From Pseudomonadota bacterium (GTDB lineage: Bacteria > Pseudomonadota > Alphaproteobacteria > Sphingomonadales > Sphingomonadaceae): a stretch of 11,082 nt of DNA. The position numbers and the translations under genes are program-made. A model generated the notes under the pieces. It was not told where the DNA came from. It ran no database searches and saw only the letters and a program-made list of their open reading frames with translations. Positions 9,761-11,082 of the stretch are shown piece by piece. Each line of letters starts with the position of its first letter. The stretch's first letter is position 1. The DNA lies in NCBI GenBank assembly GCA_023392555.1, contig JAEVYW010000169.1, forward strand, positions 1 to 11,082, in the 5' to 3' direction.

Positions 9761-10972
9761 TCATTCCTCGATCAGGACGAACTTGCCGCCCTTGATCACC
9801 GACAGGAACGTCGAGCGCTTGTCCAGGCCAAGATGATCGGTCGGCGTGATATTGAATATCCCGTTCACGCCAGGCCATTCCTTCGTGCGTTCCATCGCAT
9901 CCTTGATGGCGACGCGCATCGCAGCAAGGTCCTCGGGCTTCGCCCCTCCGGCTATGGCGCTCTGGCTGGCGTTCACCGCCAGCATCATCGCATCCCACGA
10001 CTGTCCGGCGAAGAGATCAACTTTGCCTTTCCCATACGCATTGTCGTAGACCTCCGCGAACTTCGCGAGCACGGGGCGGAGCGGATTGTCCTTCTTGATC
10101 TGATCGTAGACATTCAGCGCACCGACGCCGACGATTGCGCCCTCGACGTTGGCCTTTCCGATATCCACGAACGCGTTGATGGACGATCCTGCGCCGTGAT
10201 AGATCGGCCCGGTGTACCCGACGCGCTTCAATGCTTCATGAGCGAGGTCCGCGGACGGCGGGATCGCGTGGATATAGATAGCATCCAGACCGGCTTGTTT
10301 GAGCCGGAGCGCTTGAGGCGTAAAGTTGGTGTCCTGACGGGCGAAACGTTCCGTTGCAGCTAGTTCGATCGACGCCCCTTTCGAAACGTTCTGCAGTTCC
10401 TTCAGCCCACCCTCGCCGTAAGAATCCTCCAGGCCGAAGAAGCCGATCTTCTTGATGCCTTGGCGTTTCATGTAGTCGAGCGTGCGCTCAAGCATCAGCT
10501 TATCGGATGTCGGCGTCTTGAAGGTGAACGGCCGCGCACTTGCGGGCTCCACGATCGCCGCCGACGAAGCCATCGAGATCATGGTGACCTTGGCCGCACT
10601 GACCGTGTCGATGATGGCCATGGAGCTCGGAGTCGTCGTGCAACATACGATGACGTCGGCCTTGTCCTCCTCGATCGCCTTGCGCGTCAGGCTGACCGAC
10701 TTGGTCGGATCGGAACCGTCGTCGTACGAAATCACCTTGATCTTGAAGGGCAGGTCGGTGCGGGCCGACCAGATCTTGTCGAAAAGCTCGACCGCGTTGC
10801 GCTCGGGGGCGCCGAGCGCCGATGCGGGGCCCGTCACGGCGACGATCGCGGCGATGCGCAGTTCGGGCTTCTCCTGAGCGACCGCTGGGCCCGAAGCCGG
10901 CAACCCGATGGATGCTGCCGTCAGCAGCGTCACGCCCAGCGCAGTGAGGCGTCGCATAGTCATCGTTCTCAT
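9761..10972 (-). CDS. Periplasmic substrate-binding protein of a HAAT ABC importer (LivK/LivJ-like)
   Basis: A 403-residue type I periplasmic binding protein (Peripla_BP_6 class) that captures the substrate and delivers it to the LivH/LivM permease pair. Residues 1-32 form a Sec signal peptide: basic MRTMTMRRL, a hydrophobic core, and a cleavage site at AVA-QE. The mature part starts LRIAAIVAVTGPASALG, the usual first strand and loop of the fold, and continues with YDDGSDPTKSV at 83-93 and GIKKIGFFGLEDSYG near 172-186. Two adjacent cysteines at 110-111 (VIVCCTTTPSS) sit where the ligand-contacting loop usually lies, which is uncommon in this family. The ATG at 10972 is chosen because GAGGGA precedes it by 4 nt and it starts the signal peptide. 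A frame-open ATG at 11056 would put an unstructured 28-residue extension before it and run through the operator-like palindrome. It is the first gene of the operon. Ligand unknown. Confidence 0.94.
   Translation of the reverse strand: MRTMTMRRLTALGVTLLTAASIGLPASGPAVAQEKPELRIAAIVAVTGPASALGAPERNAVELFDKIWSARTDLPFKIKVISYDDGSDPTKSVSLTRKAIEEDKADVIVCCTTTPSSMAIIDTVSAAKVTMISMASSAAIVEPASARPFTFKTPTSDKLMLERTLDYMKRQGIKKIGFFGLEDSYGEGGLKELQNVSKGASIELAATERFARQDTNFTPQALRLKQAGLDAIYIHAIPPSADLAHEALKRVGYTGPIYHGAGSSINAFVDIGKANVEGAIVGVGALNVYDQIKKDNPLRPVLAKFAEVYDNAYGKGKVDLFAGQSWDAMMLAVNASQSAIAGGAKPEDLAAMRVAIKDAMERTKEWPGVNGIFNITPTDHLGLDKRSTFLSVIKGGKFVLIEE
9765..9769 (-). promoter_or_regulatory. Ribosome binding site for the GTG start of livH
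   Basis: The minus strand reads GAGGA followed by 7 nt and GTG. The site lies within the last two glutamate codons of the upstream binding-protein gene. It supports the GTG at 9757 as the true start. Confidence 0.55.
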
Positions 10973-10976
10973 GTTT

Positions 10977-10982
10977 TCCCTC
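10977..10982 (-). promoter_or_regulatory. Ribosome binding site of the binding-protein gene
   Basis: The minus strand reads GAGGGA, then AAAC and ATG at 10972. It decides between this ATG, the in-frame ATG at 10963 and the upstream in-frame ATG at 11056, which has no comparable site. Confidence 0.65.
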
Positions 10983-11031
10983 GCGGTTGCCGTTTCCGCT
11001 GACAATGGTGGCAGCGCCGGAGGGGGTGCGC

Positions 11032-11047
11032 TGTATCTGAGGATACA
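11032..11047. promoter_or_regulatory. Operator-like inverted repeat TGTATC-N4-GATACA
   Basis: The plus strand reads TGTATC, TGAG, GATACA: two perfect 6-bp arms separated by 4 bp, centred 67 bp upstream of the first gene's ATG. AT-richer arms inside a GC-rich leader, and their position in front of an uptake and catabolism operon, fit a binding site for a dimeric regulator. GntR-family operators often have TGTAT/ATACA half-sites, but which regulator binds here is inference. The arms do not extend beyond 6 bp. No regulator gene is in the window. Confidence 0.5.
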
Positions 11048-11067
11048 TCGGCCCATTTGTGCCGCCC

Positions 11068-11073
11068 GATACA
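11068..11073. repeat. Third GATACA half-site
   Basis: GATACA occurs again on the plus strand 26 bp beyond the right arm of the palindrome, in direct orientation to it. A 26-bp step is about two and a half helical turns. A single hexamer may be chance, but three copies within 42 bp of leader are suggestive. It could be half of a second operator with a degenerate partner near the window edge. Confidence 0.3.
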
Positions 11074-11082
11074 GACCGGAGG

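Larger units (their letters stand above)
10973..11082 (-). promoter_or_regulatory. Leader and probable promoter region of the operon
   Basis: These 110 bases precede the first gene of the unit and run to the window edge, so the operon promoter most likely lies here or just outside. I could not pick a convincing -35/-10 pair. TTGTCA, at about 11010-11015, resembles a -35 box, but no -10 box follows at the right distance. The region holds a perfect inverted repeat and a third half-site, annotated separately. No hairpin with a U-run or riboswitch-like structure is evident. Confidence 0.5.

Noticed and set aside
9236..10363. Plus-strand open frame of 375 codons opposite livH and the binding-protein gene
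   Set aside because: It spans two real genes on the other strand, its composition is rich in Arg, Asp and Gly with no domain, and no ribosome binding site supports it.

Overview
The window is GC-rich and gene-dense. All supported genes lie on the minus strand and read as one tightly packed transcription unit, right to left. GC content, protein style (Liv-type transporters, a fused indolepyruvate ferredoxin oxidoreductase) and GTG starts point to a proteobacterium. An alphaproteobacterium of Rhizobiales type is my best guess, with a betaproteobacterium possible. No 16S, tRNA, mobile element or CRISPR array is present to fix the taxonomy.

Layout in order of transcription. At 11082-10973 is a short leader with a perfect 6-bp-arm inverted repeat (TGTATC-N4-GATACA) and a third copy of the half-site, a likely operator region. 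Next comes a complete branched-chain-amino-acid-type (HAAT) ABC importer: a periplasmic binding protein (9761-10972), a LivH permease (8729-9757), a natural LivM-LivG permease/ATPase fusion (6919-8739) and the LivF ATPase (6173-6916). Four soluble enzymes follow: an amidase-signature hydrolase (4786-6183), an alpha/beta hydrolase (3951-4796), a RidA-family protein (3562-3954) and a fused indolepyruvate ferredoxin oxidoreductase of about 1160 residues (53-3538). At the left edge a strong Shine-Dalgarno and ATG open one further gene, of which only five codons are visible. Gene junctions are overlaps of 4 or 11 bp or gaps of a few bases, except for the last two junctions (23 and 35 nt).

Inferred joint role: the importer brings in an amide- or amino-acid-like, perhaps aromatic, compound. 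The amidase and alpha/beta hydrolase cleave it, and the oxidoreductase converts a resulting 2-oxo acid (aryl pyruvate type) to an acyl-CoA with reduction of ferredoxin. The RidA-like protein lacks the arginine needed for classical imine deamination, so its role is open. The substrate cannot be read from the sequence. Each family is well known; this gene combination is the most interesting aspect of an otherwise ordinary catabolic operon. I see no defence system, novel RNA or mobile element.
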